64,000 nucleotides of DNA from Christiangramia fulva. GTDB taxonomy: Bacteria; Bacteroidota; Bacteroidia; Flavobacteriales; Flavobacteriaceae. Location: the NCBI RefSeq assembly GCF_003024155.1, contig NZ_CP028136.1, positions 1,054,001-1,118,000 on the forward strand, written 5' to 3'. A model generated the notes under the pieces. The model had not been told where the DNA came from. It ran no database searches and saw only the letters and a program-made list of their open reading frames with translations. Shown here in pieces: positions 34,692-43,750 of this stretch. Positions within the stretch are counted from its first letter, which is position 1. Each line of letters opens with the position of its first letter. The translations under genes were made by a program, and so were the position numbers.

Positions 34692-35048
34692 TTACGAAAT
34701 ATATTCTTTTTTAAGAAAATAGCTTACAATGGCTTCTTTCATTAAAACCGACTGCTCACCTGCTTTCAAACTTGGCAGTTCTGCCGTGACCTTAAAATGC
34801 GGCCAGCCTTCATCGTCATAAAAATCAAATTCATAGTAACCATAAGGCTCCAGAAGTGTACAAATGGCAACATGCATCAAATCGATTTTATGATCTTTTT
34901 TAAACTGCCTGTGAATCTGCCCTAATTCCTGTACCCCAATTAGATAAATTATAGCGTCCAATTCCATCAATTCTCCATCTGCAAACTGGTCAGAAAGCTT
35001 TTTCTGAACAGTCTTCCATCGCTCCTTTAATTGTTCATCTCTTGCCAT
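34692..35048 (-). CDS. Conserved hypothetical soluble protein
   Basis: 118 residues, no signal. Helical N-terminal half (DEQLKERWKTVQKKLSDQFA, LDAIIYLIGVQELGQIHRQF) followed by a two-strand section YGYYEFDFYDDEGWPHFKVT and a C-terminal helix. I do not recognise the family, though similar genes beside ceramidase-like genes appear to be a flavobacterial habit (memory, not checked). A TATATTTG -7 box ends five bases before the ATG, so the message is almost leaderless. Confidence 0.65.
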   Translation of the reverse strand: MARDEQLKERWKTVQKKLSDQFADGELMELDAIIYLIGVQELGQIHRQFKKDHKIDLMHVAICTLLEPYGYYEFDFYDDEGWPHFKVTAELPSLKAGEQSVLMKEAIVSYFLKKEYIS

Positions 35049-35052
35049 ATCG

Positions 35053-35090
35053 CAAATATAATATCTAGATTCAATTTATTCCTATATTTG
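35053..35090. promoter_or_regulatory. Back-to-back -7 elements with near-leaderless starts
   Basis: TATATTTG occurs on the minus strand at 35060-35053 (ATG at 35048) and on the plus strand at 35083-35090 (ATG at 35096). Both are perfect TAnnTTTG matches only 4-5 bp from the start codons. No TTG lies at normal -33 spacing for either. Confidence 0.45.
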
Positions 35091-35095
35091 ATTTT

Positions 35096-35614
35096 ATGAA
35101 TTCTGTCGACATAATTTTAGCCCTGGTTCTGCTCTACGGATTGGTTCGGGGATTCTTTCGGGGATTTTTTATTGAACTTGCCTCGCTGGTAGGGATCATT
35201 GCCGGGATTTATGGGGCAGTACATTTCTCACAGTTCCTTAGCGGCATACTTTCCAACTATATAGAGTGGAAAAGGGAATATTTAAATCTCGTTGCTTTTG
35301 CGTTAATCTTTATTTTAATAGTGTTCGTAGTTTCCCTGGCGGGAAAAGCACTTACAAAAATTGCCAGTTTTGCGGCACTAGGGCTCATCAATCGGTTTTT
35401 AGGGGGAATTTTTGGTTTGCTGAAAGCCGCTTTTGTTGCCAGTGTGATCATCATGTTCTTTAAGGCTACACGAGAGCATGTTGAAATTGTTGAACAGAAA
35501 ACGCTGGACGATTCTATTTTGTATCCTTCAGTTGAAGTGGTCGCTCCCATTATTCTGCCTTCTATCATCAAACAGGTGAAAGAAAATGACCTTCTCGATG
35601 AGAATAGCGATTGA
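35096..35614 (+). CDS. CvpA-family membrane protein
   Basis: 172 residues, four predicted membrane helices. SVDIILALVLLYGLVRGFFR and GFFIELASLVGIIAGIYGAV are the CvpA signature with the RGFxRG turn; VSLAGKALTKIASFAALGLI and LLKAAFVASVIIMFF form the third and fourth segments. CvpA is tied to colicin V production and to purine or envelope homeostasis in various bacteria; here it is a single gene, so no specific role can be read. No terminator was recognised in the 62-bp gap to batE. Confidence 0.88.
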   Translation: MNSVDIILALVLLYGLVRGFFRGFFIELASLVGIIAGIYGAVHFSQFLSGILSNYIEWKREYLNLVAFALIFILIVFVVSLAGKALTKIASFAALGLINRFLGGIFGLLKAAFVASVIIMFFKATREHVEIVEQKTLDDSILYPSVEVVAPIILPSIIKQVKENDLLDENSD

Positions 35615-35676
35615 TTTGGAATAAAAGGAAAGATTTTTTTCAGCAGAAAATTCTGATCAAAGCTTTACAAAAAATC

Positions 35677-36426
35677 CTATAATTTTTTAATATCAGAAGA
35701 TTTTATCCAGCCCTGGTCACCATTTGCCAATTCAATCCGGCTCCATTCCTGGTAATCTTCCAGAACTTTCGCCCTGGCCCCTTCGTGAAGTTCAAAACTG
35801 GCGTCACCACGCATATTGGGTTCATTCCTTACTTCAGCTTCTTCGCTAAAGACAATGGCGAACTCGTTATTTTCAATATACGAGCGTTGCTGAAAAGCGA
35901 AGAAAACGGAAACCACACACAAGAAAAGGGAGAAAATTGCCGATCCGAAAAGGATCCTCTTGGCCACAGGTCTGCCGGAAAAATAATAGAAAAGAAATAA
36001 GATCACGAACAGCAAAGAAAAGCCAATTGCAATCCAGGCCCAGGTATGATACGTGAAGGTGGCAAGAAAACTATTAAAACGATCGCTCATTCCCGTTTGT
36101 TCTACCGCTTCAATGTCATCAATGGCCATATTTCGGGCAAATTCGATATTATTCCTGATGTCTTCATCACCGGGTTTTAACTGAAGCGCCTTTTCATAAT
36201 AATAAATACTGGGAGCCACATGGTTAAGCTTATAATGTGCATTGGCAAGGTTATAATACAATTCGGCTGAAGCTTCCCCATTATCTAAGATCTTCTGATA
36301 ATCTTCAACAGCTTTCTCATAATTACCATTTTGGTATGCTTTATTCGCCTGATCAAAAAGCTGCTCATTCTGGGAAAATCCCAGGAAACTCATCAATAAA
36401 ACCCCTATTAATAATAACTTTTTCAT
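35677..36426 (-). CDS. batE: BatE: TPR and SH3 domain aerotolerance protein
   Basis: 249 residues from ATG 36426; a longer frame from TTG 36444 overlaps batD and lacks a signal. Signal peptide MKKLLLIGVLLMSFLGFSQ, TPR units (about 20-90; DQANKAYQNGNYEKAVEDYQ, SIYYYEKALQLKPGDEDI), two membrane helices (about 127-150 and 160-180), and a C-terminal bacterial SH3 domain (about 188-248; FSEEAEVRNEPNM, GWIKSSDIKKL). Periplasm-facing element of the Bat complex. Starts one base after the batD stop, last gene of the operon. Confidence 0.88.
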   Translation of the reverse strand: MKKLLLIGVLLMSFLGFSQNEQLFDQANKAYQNGNYEKAVEDYQKILDNGEASAELYYNLANAHYKLNHVAPSIYYYEKALQLKPGDEDIRNNIEFARNMAIDDIEAVEQTGMSDRFNSFLATFTYHTWAWIAIGFSLLFVILFLFYYFSGRPVAKRILFGSAIFSLFLCVVSVFFAFQQRSYIENNEFAIVFSEEAEVRNEPNMRGDASFELHEGARAKVLEDYQEWSRIELANGDQGWIKSSDIKKL

Positions 36427-36427
36427 C

Positions 36428-38188
36428 TTACAACTGTTTATCAAGAGTTGAAATTACCTGAACCGCTTTTTCATAATCCTGCTGCATGGCATCTGAAGAT
36501 GCAGGAGTATATCTCGCAAACTCACAACTGGCCAGTAAACCAATAAAATCTTCAACGGCGGCTTCATCTACTGCTCTCTCCCTCAAAATTCCCTGAATAC
36601 GTTCCTTGCTCATCTCACTGGTTTGAATATGCAGCTTGGCTTTGAGGTAATTATGAAGGGAGCGCTCAAGGGCCAGGTAAAATTCCTTCTGATCACCTAA
36701 ATTCCTTTTCGCATCAGAAAGGTATTTTCTTGCCAGTTTATCGGCCCGTCGAATCCTGTTACCTTTGATGTCATTGGCGCGTTCCTCGCGTTTTTTTCCG
36801 AAGAGGATAAACAGCGGAATTACCACCAGAGGAGCAATTAAAGCAGCCCAAAATCCGCCCGAACCAAGAAAATCATCACCATTGATCTTTTTAAGATCGG
36901 TGTCCAGTTTTATAAATCTGAATTGCGCTCCATTAGTGGCAATACTTTGTTTTTTAACTCCCGGTGAAATTCCGGATGGCTCATTCCCGGCGAGCGGCCC
37001 CTTATCTACATTGATCATGATGTCGTTTGAAGACTCCGATTTATAAGTGCCCGTTTCAGGATCAAAATAGGAAAAGGAAAGTGCAGGAATGGGATATTTC
37101 CCCTTTTTCGTAGGAACTATGGTATAAGTTTCAGTAATGCTACCCTGCATTCCCTGCAAATTGGTAGTTACATTTTCGCTTCTCTCCGGCTCGTACATTT
37201 CAAGAGACGGTGGCGCAGTAAGATCGGGTAGATCAAAAAGTTTCAGGTTACCTTTACCTTTCACCTGTACTTTGGCCTGCAGGCTTTCTCCTGCATTCAG
37301 TTCCTTTTTATTGGTGGTAACACTGAAATCGAAATTACCCACCGCACCGGTAAAATCGGCCGGTTTATTGTCGGGTAATGGTTTTACATCGATCTTCTTA
37401 TTATCGGCAGCTACTGTTTTATTCACCGTTTTGTATATACGGCTGCCAAAAATATCCCGGCGGTCGCTGGGCACATCTACCGCCACAGAAAGTGTTAGAG
37501 GTTCAATGTTAAGCTCCCCGGTCTTTTGGGGGTATAAGATCGTCTTTCTCAAAATTACATAACGGTAAGGCTCTCCCTGGTATTCACCTTCTTCAACCCG
37601 TAGCTGGTTAATATCGATATTCTGACTCCAGAAATCGCTGTATTTAGGACTATCAAGCTCGCGCCAGTTACTCACGCTTACCCTCGGACTCACATATAAT
37701 TTATAAACCACGGTAATGGCCTGGTTCAGGTATGGACTGGTATTGGAAACCTCAGCAACCAGGTGCAGATTATCCTCGGCAGTGATTTCGGTATTATTCC
37801 CATCGGTAGGTTTATCAACCGCGGCTGTAACCTCCACCGCGACGGGAGAAGTTTTGTAAATTTTATCATCGATCTCTATCTCGGCCTGGCCTATGGTCGC
37901 TTTTCCTCTTTTTTTAGGCTGAAGATAGAAACTATAGGTCTTGGAATACTCCATTTTCCCATTGAGAATGCTGGTACTAATACGCTGATTGGGACCTCCA
38001 ACAACGGTAAAATCATTAAAAGATGGCGGCCGGAAATTATCTCCGTCCTCATTCATTTCGAAATCTACGCGGAGCCTTTCATTAATTCCCAGCTTTTCCC
38101 TGCTCACTTTTGCTTCAAATCTCACCTGAGCCTGAAGCATTCCGGCGGCAAACAGTAAAAAACTTAAAATTAAATATTTTGTTTTCAT
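36428..38188 (-). CDS. batD: BatD: oxygen-tolerance membrane protein
   Basis: 586 residues from ATG 38188, which starts the signal peptide MKTKYLILSFLLFAAGMLQA; the longer frame to 38233 runs into the batC end. The large periplasmic part (about 20-440) is an array of immunoglobulin-like BatD domains (KLGINERLRVDFEMNEDGD, SVSNWRELDSPKYSDFW, TVIVPTKKGKYPIP-like repeats), then a membrane helix (about 455-480) and a cytoplasmic helical tail. Known role: Bat proteins support oxidative-stress tolerance in Bacteroides and virulence in Leptospira; mechanism not settled. Confidence 0.88.
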   Translation of the reverse strand: MKTKYLILSFLLFAAGMLQAQVRFEAKVSREKLGINERLRVDFEMNEDGDNFRPPSFNDFTVVGGPNQRISTSILNGKMEYSKTYSFYLQPKKRGKATIGQAEIEIDDKIYKTSPVAVEVTAAVDKPTDGNNTEITAEDNLHLVAEVSNTSPYLNQAITVVYKLYVSPRVSVSNWRELDSPKYSDFWSQNIDINQLRVEEGEYQGEPYRYVILRKTILYPQKTGELNIEPLTLSVAVDVPSDRRDIFGSRIYKTVNKTVAADNKKIDVKPLPDNKPADFTGAVGNFDFSVTTNKKELNAGESLQAKVQVKGKGNLKLFDLPDLTAPPSLEMYEPERSENVTTNLQGMQGSITETYTIVPTKKGKYPIPALSFSYFDPETGTYKSESSNDIMINVDKGPLAGNEPSGISPGVKKQSIATNGAQFRFIKLDTDLKKINGDDFLGSGGFWAALIAPLVVIPLFILFGKKREERANDIKGNRIRRADKLARKYLSDAKRNLGDQKEFYLALERSLHNYLKAKLHIQTSEMSKERIQGILRERAVDEAAVEDFIGLLASCEFARYTPASSDAMQQDYEKAVQVISTLDKQL

Positions 38189-38226
38189 CGTGTTATTCCT
38201 GTACTTCTTATCCTGGTTAAACTGGA

Positions 38227-39099
38227 CTACCAATCTTTTTCGGTTTTAACTTTAACGCCTTTTGCCTTTTCAGCGTTTATTTTATCCTGAACTTTTTTCT
38301 CTTCATTGTTCATGGCTTCGAGCAGATTTTGAATTTGTTGTGGCGATAATTGCCCTTTTACGGGTTTAGGCTGCTGTTGTTGCTTTTTATCTCCTTCACC
38401 AGGTTTTTGTTTTTGCTGGTCACCTTTCTCTTTCTCCTGATCTTTGTTCTGGTCGCCTTCTTTTTTATCTTTTTTATTTTCACCTTCGTCTTTAGGCTTT
38501 TGATCCTGGTTTTGCTGATCTCCACCTTTGCCGTCTTTGTTCTGATCTTTATTCTGCTGGTCCTGCTGATCTTTTTTATCCTTGTTATCCTGGTTTTTCT
38601 GATCCTGATTTTGATCTTTATTATTCTGTTTTTCTTTTTCAAGCATTTTTTTTGCTAATGCGAGATTATAGCGTGTTTCATCATCGGTTGGATCATTGCG
38701 CAGGGCATCTTCAAAAGCATTGACGGCCTCCTGATAATTCTTTTGTTTCATAAAGGTATTCCCCAAATTGTGATAAATACGATGCTTATCTTCTTTGGAA
38801 TCTGCCACTTTTGCAGCCTGTTTTAAACGATCAGTCGCTGAAGGAGCCTTTTCTTTGGTATAGTAAAGGTTGCCCATATTGTATTTTGCCATAGAATTGC
38901 TGGGATCTTTGGCTATGGCCTGGCGATATGCAGCCTCAGCATGGGCAAAATCGTTTTCTGAAAGGGCATCCTGTGCCCGGGCTATATAGTTATTGGATTG
39001 TTTTTTGATCTTTTCAGGATTCTCTTTCTGCGCGAAAATATTGGCAGAAAACACTATAAAAAACAGTAAAATCCAGTTGTATTTATTTTTCTTCTTCAT
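38227..39099 (-). CDS. batC: BatC: TPR protein with long charged low-complexity tail
   Basis: 290 residues from ATG 39099, overlapping the batB end by 17 bases. Signal/anchor KYNWILLFFIVFSANIFAQ, then three TPR units (about 35-155; DALSENDFAHAEAAYRQAIA, SMAKYNMGNLYYTKEK, RIYHNLGNTFMKQKNYQEA), then a stretch of about 90 residues composed almost only of K, D, Q, N, E and G (about 160-250), and a short C-terminal helix. The tail is disordered and varies between species. Part of the Bat membrane complex. Confidence 0.85.
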   Translation of the reverse strand: MKKKNKYNWILLFFIVFSANIFAQKENPEKIKKQSNNYIARAQDALSENDFAHAEAAYRQAIAKDPSNSMAKYNMGNLYYTKEKAPSATDRLKQAAKVADSKEDKHRIYHNLGNTFMKQKNYQEAVNAFEDALRNDPTDDETRYNLALAKKMLEKEKQNNKDQNQDQKNQDNKDKKDQQDQQNKDQNKDGKGGDQQNQDQKPKDEGENKKDKKEGDQNKDQEKEKGDQQKQKPGEGDKKQQQQPKPVKGQLSPQQIQNLLEAMNNEEKKVQDKINAEKAKGVKVKTEKDW

Positions 39100-40150
39100 T
39101 TTTTGAACCTTTCTTCCTTCTTTCATTAAAGAGGTTAAGCCTTTTTATCCAGGCAGTACTTCTTTGTAATATAAATATATCAAGAAATAATAATGCCAAA
39201 GATAATCCAAGGAACCATTGAAAATGAGATTCATAGTCGGCAAACTGCTTTGCTTCGAATTCGGTCTTTTGAATATTTTGTAATTGGTCCTGTACATTTT
39301 CAACAACCTTGTTAGTTACCGTTCCGTCAATATAGGCTCCATTGGCATTTTCGGCAATCTCTTTCAGGGTTTCCGGGTGCAATTTGGTAATTACTGTCTC
39401 CCCCTGATTGTCTTTTTTATAGGTTTGAACAACCCCGTTTTGCTTGATAGGAATAGGGCCTCCTTTTTCGGTACCAACTCCAATGGTGAAAATTCTTATT
39501 CCTTTTTTGGCAGCTTCTTCTGAAATGTTTTCAATATTTCCCTCATGATCTTCCCCATCGCTGATGATAAAAAGCACCCGATTGGTTTGCTGGTCGTCAT
39601 CGTAATAAGTGGTAGCAAGATCTATAGCATCACGTATAGCCGTTCCCTGGGAAGAGATCATATCGGTATTCAATGACTGCAGGAACATTTTGGCCGCCGA
39701 ATAATCGGTGGTAATTGGCAATTGGGGTACCGCACCCCCGGCATAGGCAATAATCCCAATCCGGTCACTGCCAAGGTTATTGATGATCTGGCTCACCAAT
39801 TGTTTGGCCTTTTCCAGTCTTGAAGGCGCGATATCTTCAGCATCCATACTTTTAGACACATCAATGGCAAAAACAATGTCTACACCTTCTCTTTTAACCG
39901 TTTTCAGCCTCGTTCCCATTTTCGGATTTACAAGGGCTATCACAAGGCTTGCAATAGCGAGTAAAATTAATATCAGCTTAAAAAGCGGTTTGGAGCGTGA
40001 ACGGTTAGGGGCAAGCTCCTTTAGCATGGTATTGTTTGCAAAACGCCTGCGGGCCCTTTTCTGCCAGATCTTATAAAACAAATAAAGAAGTATTACTACC
40101 GGAATTGCCAGCAATAACCAAAACCATATTTTTTCTTCGAGTACAAACAT
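39083..40150 (-). CDS. batB: BatB: VWA-domain membrane protein
   Basis: 355 residues. Two N-terminal membrane helices (about 7-25 and 55-75) and a C-terminal helix (about 318-338) frame a von Willebrand A domain (about 85-305) with MIDAS residues in VFAIDVSKSMDAEDI, the Thr of ITTDYSAAKMF, and SDGEDHEGN. Ends in the basic tail RRKKGSKNEEEK. BatB is expected to pair with BatA. Start directly follows the batA stop. Confidence 0.92.
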   Translation of the reverse strand: MFVLEEKIWFWLLLAIPVVILLYLFYKIWQKRARRRFANNTMLKELAPNRSRSKPLFKLILILLAIASLVIALVNPKMGTRLKTVKREGVDIVFAIDVSKSMDAEDIAPSRLEKAKQLVSQIINNLGSDRIGIIAYAGGAVPQLPITTDYSAAKMFLQSLNTDMISSQGTAIRDAIDLATTYYDDDQQTNRVLFIISDGEDHEGNIENISEEAAKKGIRIFTIGVGTEKGGPIPIKQNGVVQTYKKDNQGETVITKLHPETLKEIAENANGAYIDGTVTNKVVENVQDQLQNIQKTEFEAKQFADYESHFQWFLGLSLALLFLDIFILQRSTAWIKRLNLFNERRKKGSKNEEEK

Positions 40151-41155
40151 TTAAATAAAACTTCTGAAAAGAGTAAACCTCAATAAGATTTCTAATAATA
40201 ACAATCCTCCTGCCAGTAATATGAGCGGACGAAATTTTTCATCATAATTGTAATATTTGAACTCTTCTATTTCGGTTTTTTCCAATTTATCGATCTGTGA
40301 ATAGATCTGTTCCAGTTTTTGGTTATCGGTCGCCCGGAAGTATTCCCCGTTGGTTTTGGCTGCGATTTGTTTTAGCAGGTCTTCATCGATCTCCACCTGG
40401 ACATTTCCAAACTGAAACCTTCCGTTGGGCATGATGGCCACAGGAGACAAGGCCATTCCGTTACTACCCACTCCAATGGTATAAACTTTAATTCCGAATT
40501 CTTCGGCAAGTTCACTGGCAGTATGCGGATCTATAAATCCTGAATTATTAACCCCATCGGTAAGTAAAATAATTACTTTGCTCTCAGCTTTACTATCTTT
40601 TAACCGGTTTACGGAAGTAGCAAGGCCGGAACCTATCGCTGTTCCGTTTTCCAGCATGGTGTTATATTCAATGTCCTCCAGCGATTTCAAAACAATAGAC
40701 TTGTCACTTGTAATGGGAGTTTTTGTAAAGCTTTCACCCGCAAAAACCACCAGGCCAATTCGATCCCCCGGGCGGCCTTTTATAAATTCCTCGGCCACAT
40801 TTTTTACAGCTTCCAGCCTGTTTGGCTCAAAATCACGAGCCAGCATACTTGCGGAAACGTCAATCGCCATAACAATATCAATCCCCCGGGTGCTGCTGGT
40901 TCGGGTTGAAACGTCTACGGTTCTAGGTCTCGCGAGGGCTGTTATGATCAATGACAGCACCAGTAACCTGATAATAAAAAGGACAGGTTTGATCCTGGAA
41001 AGAAAACTCGGCGTGGCTTTAAAACCTTTTACACTCGAGATCTTTAATTCGGGCGTTTGCTTATTCCTTTTCCAGATATACCATGCGATTGCGATTGGCA
41101 GCAGTAAAAACAGCCAAAAGAATTCCGGATTCTCAAAATTGAAATTTGCAAACAT
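40151..41155 (-). CDS. batA: BatA: VWA-domain membrane protein
   Basis: 334 residues. Helices at about 10-28 and 57-77 and a C-terminal one (about 308-328) surround a VWA domain (about 85-300): MIDAS motif IDVSASMLARD, TSDKSIVLKSLED, and LLTDGVNNSGFIDP. Overlaps the preceding gene by one base at its ATG and abuts batB. Paralogue of BatB; together they probably form the metal-dependent adhesion core that MoxR remodels. Confidence 0.92.
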   Translation of the reverse strand: MFANFNFENPEFFWLFLLLPIAIAWYIWKRNKQTPELKISSVKGFKATPSFLSRIKPVLFIIRLLVLSLIITALARPRTVDVSTRTSSTRGIDIVMAIDVSASMLARDFEPNRLEAVKNVAEEFIKGRPGDRIGLVVFAGESFTKTPITSDKSIVLKSLEDIEYNTMLENGTAIGSGLATSVNRLKDSKAESKVIILLTDGVNNSGFIDPHTASELAEEFGIKVYTIGVGSNGMALSPVAIMPNGRFQFGNVQVEIDEDLLKQIAAKTNGEYFRATDNQKLEQIYSQIDKLEKTEIEEFKYYNYDEKFRPLILLAGGLLLLEILLRFTLFRSFI

Positions 41156-42807
41156 TATTCTTCCAGATTTAATAATTCAACCGAATTTATGATGCGCCCG
41201 GCAATTTCATCGGCATATTTATCGTCTTCATTGTAAACTACAATCACCTGTTCAAATCCTCCTTTTACGGCAAAATTTAAAATCACATATTCATTCGGAA
41301 TAGTTTTCCCGGTTACGGGATTTTTCGCGTCAAGTGTTCCAAAAACCTTCATCCCCTTAGCTCCGTTCACGGTGGTGAAATCTTCATGCTTCATTACGAT
41401 ATTCTGAGCGCCCTGTTTTTCAAGCTCTGCATAGATCCCATCGAGGGCCTTTTCCAGATCAAACTTAACTTCTCCCTTGAATTTCACGGTATTTACAACC
41501 GTATAGAAATTGCTCAATAAGCTTCCGTAAGCGAAACTCTCCAGGCCTGGCATCATTTGTTTTTCATCTTCAGTAAGTGGCAAATCGGTCCTGATCAAAA
41601 CTTTAGGCGTGGTGACAGCCACCGGTGGATTTCCGTATTCACTGCGAATCCAGTCACCTTCCAGTAATTCTTTGGTGGGATGGCCTATGTAAGTATCTTT
41701 CACATAATCGAAGCCTTTAGTCGCAATGAGTGCCGAAATACCAATAATAATTACCACCGCGCCGGCAATAATTCCAAAAACGATACGTCTCCTCTTTTTC
41801 CTTCGGGCCTGTTCTTTTATATAAGCCTCATCCTGCATAAGTTCTTCTTCGGTAGGCTCGGGAACAGAAGCTTTAAGGTCATCAATAATATGCTGAGTTT
41901 TTGAACGGTCTTCTTTAGCCGTGATCACATCAGGCTTTGAGCGGGCAAATTTCGCGAGGTCAGCCCTGTCAAGAATTTTTCTGAAATCACGAATGGTATT
42001 TTCAGTAAGATTTAAATGCCCTTCCTGCCGTTCTTTTTCAAGATATGCAATAAGCTCATTGGTGGTACTTTCGAGTCCGCGATCATAAATTTTCCTGTCG
42101 AGATATTTCCTTGCGGAAAAACTCAGCTGGGAATAATATTCTTTGATCTCTCTTTTTTCCAGGAGATCTGAATGATCAAGCCGATCAAGTTCCACCATCG
42201 CCTGCTCGTAAGGAGGCAATTCAGGCTCTTCAGCCGCCTTTTTCTTTCTACGGATGATGAAAAAAGCAACCAGGCCGGCAAGAAAGAGGATTCCGAGCAA
42301 CCACCAAACCCAGTCTGGAACTGTAAATGGCGGCGGCACTTCTATGGAAGGCTTTATAGGATAGAGCTTTTGTTTGGTAGTATCAACAGCCACGGTATTC
42401 ACCTCAACGGGAATAGAATCGGTGGTAAAGGAATTGTTTCCTATTAATACTTTTTGCCGCGGAATTACGTAATGACCTGAATCAAATTTGGTTAAAAAAT
42501 ATTCTTTGAGCAGGCGGTAACCTGTTTTATTTTGAATTGTATCGGCTTCTTTTGATTCTACCAGTTCCATCGGAGCGAATAGTGAGTCTCCTTCTGGAAA
42601 TACTACCAGATTTTCAGGTTTTGTATCTACCTGAATTTGGTATTTTATCTGTTCACCTATTTTTATCTGTGTGGTATCGGCAATAGCAGATACCTTATCC
42701 TGGGCAAAACTTATATTGGCTAATAAAAGGAATGCCATAAAAAACAGAAATCCCAGCAGGCCTGAGACTTGTCTTGTTTGATATGGATTCTTTTCGTTTC
42801 TGTTCAT
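41155..42807 (-). CDS. Bat-operon membrane protein (DUF4381-like, BatX position)
   Basis: 550 residues: signal peptide (about 12-35), an Ig-like periplasmic part (about 36-160; ADTTQIKIGEQIKYQIQVD), membrane helix (about 168-188, VWWLLGILFLAGLVAFFI), a cytoplasmic helical part (about 195-330), a second helix (about 345-365), and a C-terminal alpha/beta domain (about 380-550; FKGEVKFDLEKALDGIYAEL, NAVEQVIVVYNEDD-like). The C-terminal domain is unlike other Bat proteins and appears to be an addition. It occupies the position of the DUF4381-type gene in other bat operons. Function not defined. Confidence 0.7.
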   Translation of the reverse strand: MNRNEKNPYQTRQVSGLLGFLFFMAFLLLANISFAQDKVSAIADTTQIKIGEQIKYQIQVDTKPENLVVFPEGDSLFAPMELVESKEADTIQNKTGYRLLKEYFLTKFDSGHYVIPRQKVLIGNNSFTTDSIPVEVNTVAVDTTKQKLYPIKPSIEVPPPFTVPDWVWWLLGILFLAGLVAFFIIRRKKKAAEEPELPPYEQAMVELDRLDHSDLLEKREIKEYYSQLSFSARKYLDRKIYDRGLESTTNELIAYLEKERQEGHLNLTENTIRDFRKILDRADLAKFARSKPDVITAKEDRSKTQHIIDDLKASVPEPTEEELMQDEAYIKEQARRKKRRRIVFGIIAGAVVIIIGISALIATKGFDYVKDTYIGHPTKELLEGDWIRSEYGNPPVAVTTPKVLIRTDLPLTEDEKQMMPGLESFAYGSLLSNFYTVVNTVKFKGEVKFDLEKALDGIYAELEKQGAQNIVMKHEDFTTVNGAKGMKVFGTLDAKNPVTGKTIPNEYVILNFAVKGGFEQVIVVYNEDDKYADEIAGRIINSVELLNLEE

Positions 42808-42813
42808 TTTATT

Positions 42814-43680
42814 TTATCCTCTTCTTTTAAAATATCCCAAAAGTTTTTTAACATAGCTTTCATCGGTTCGGTTATTAATGATTCCCGCTCCGCTAAGTGA
42901 AAAACTCTTTTGAAAGTAGTCCATCCGTTCTAAATAATATTGAGAATATGCTTTCCGAACAGACTTAGATCCGGTATTAACCGTCATGTATTCGCCTGAT
43001 TCTTCATCCAACATTTGTACCAATCCTATATTAGGGATGCTTTCTTCTGTTTTATCATAGACCCTGATGCCGGTAAGATCATGCCGTCCGGCCACGATTT
43101 TAAGGGTTTGCTGATAATCATCGGCCAGGAAATCGGAAAGCAGAAAAACAATGGCTTTCTTTTTCATGACATTGGAAAGATATTTCAATGCACCCGCAAT
43201 ATCAGTGTTTTTCCCTTTTGGTTTAAATTCCAGTAATTCCCGAATGATGCGAAGCACGTGAAGCCTACCTTTTTTAGGCGGAATATAGAGTTCGATCTGG
43301 TCGGTAAACAGCATCAAACCTATTTTGTCATTATTTTTGGTAGCCGAAAAAGCAAGGGTAGCAGCAATTTCAGTAATTACATCCTTTTTGAATTGTTCCT
43401 GCGTTCCGAACATTTCAGAACCCGAAACATCCACCAACAGCATCATGGTGAGCTCACGTTCTTCCTCAAAAACTTTTACGAAAGGTTCGTTATAACGGGC
43501 GGTAACATTCCAGTCTATACTTCTTACGTCGTCGCCAAACTGATATTGGCGCACTTCGCTGAACGTCATTCCGCGCCCTTTAAAGGTAGAATGGTATTCC
43601 CCGCCGAAGACGTGATCGCTCAGCCTGCGGGTTTTAATCTCAATTTTCCGTACTTTCTTAAGAAGTTCCTTTGTATCCAT
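42814..43680 (-). CDS. DUF58 protein of the bat operon
   Basis: 288 residues from ATG 43680 (MDTKELLKKVRKIEIKTRRL); an upstream frame to 43710 extends through palindromic sequence and is not credible. DUF58 signature VFGGEYHSTFKGRGMTFSEV and YQFGDDVRSIDWNVTARYNE, with a VWA-like remainder including MLLVDVSGSEMFGTQ. Such proteins act with MoxR ATPases and VWA partners in assembly or activation of complexes. Soluble, cytoplasmic. Precedes the BatX-type gene by 6 bp. Confidence 0.92.
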   Translation of the reverse strand: MDTKELLKKVRKIEIKTRRLSDHVFGGEYHSTFKGRGMTFSEVRQYQFGDDVRSIDWNVTARYNEPFVKVFEEERELTMMLLVDVSGSEMFGTQEQFKKDVITEIAATLAFSATKNNDKIGLMLFTDQIELYIPPKKGRLHVLRIIRELLEFKPKGKNTDIAGALKYLSNVMKKKAIVFLLSDFLADDYQQTLKIVAGRHDLTGIRVYDKTEESIPNIGLVQMLDEESGEYMTVNTGSKSVRKAYSQYYLERMDYFQKSFSLSGAGIINNRTDESYVKKLLGYFKRRG

Positions 43681-43687
43681 GCTTATC

Positions 43688-43750
43688 AATGAACAATTAG
43701 CAATGATCAATAAACAATTTTGATCATTGTTAACTGATAATTGTCAATTG
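43688..43750. repeat. Imperfect palindrome between moxR and the DUF58 gene
   Basis: CAATGATCAA (43701-43710) and TTGATCATTG (43720-43729) are exact inverses with a nine-base loop, and the match runs on with one mismatch (TTAGCAATGATCA versus TTAACAATGATCA). The whole 63 bp is built from short ACAATTA/CAATGA words. It may be an mRNA hairpin tuning the moxR/DUF58 ratio, or a relic of an element of the kind seen at 46656-47095. Confidence 0.5.

Noticed and set aside
38350-38658. 102-codon hydrophobic frame opposite batC
   Set aside because: It is the complement of the low-complexity K/D/Q/N tail of BatC, which always reads as hydrophobic in this frame.
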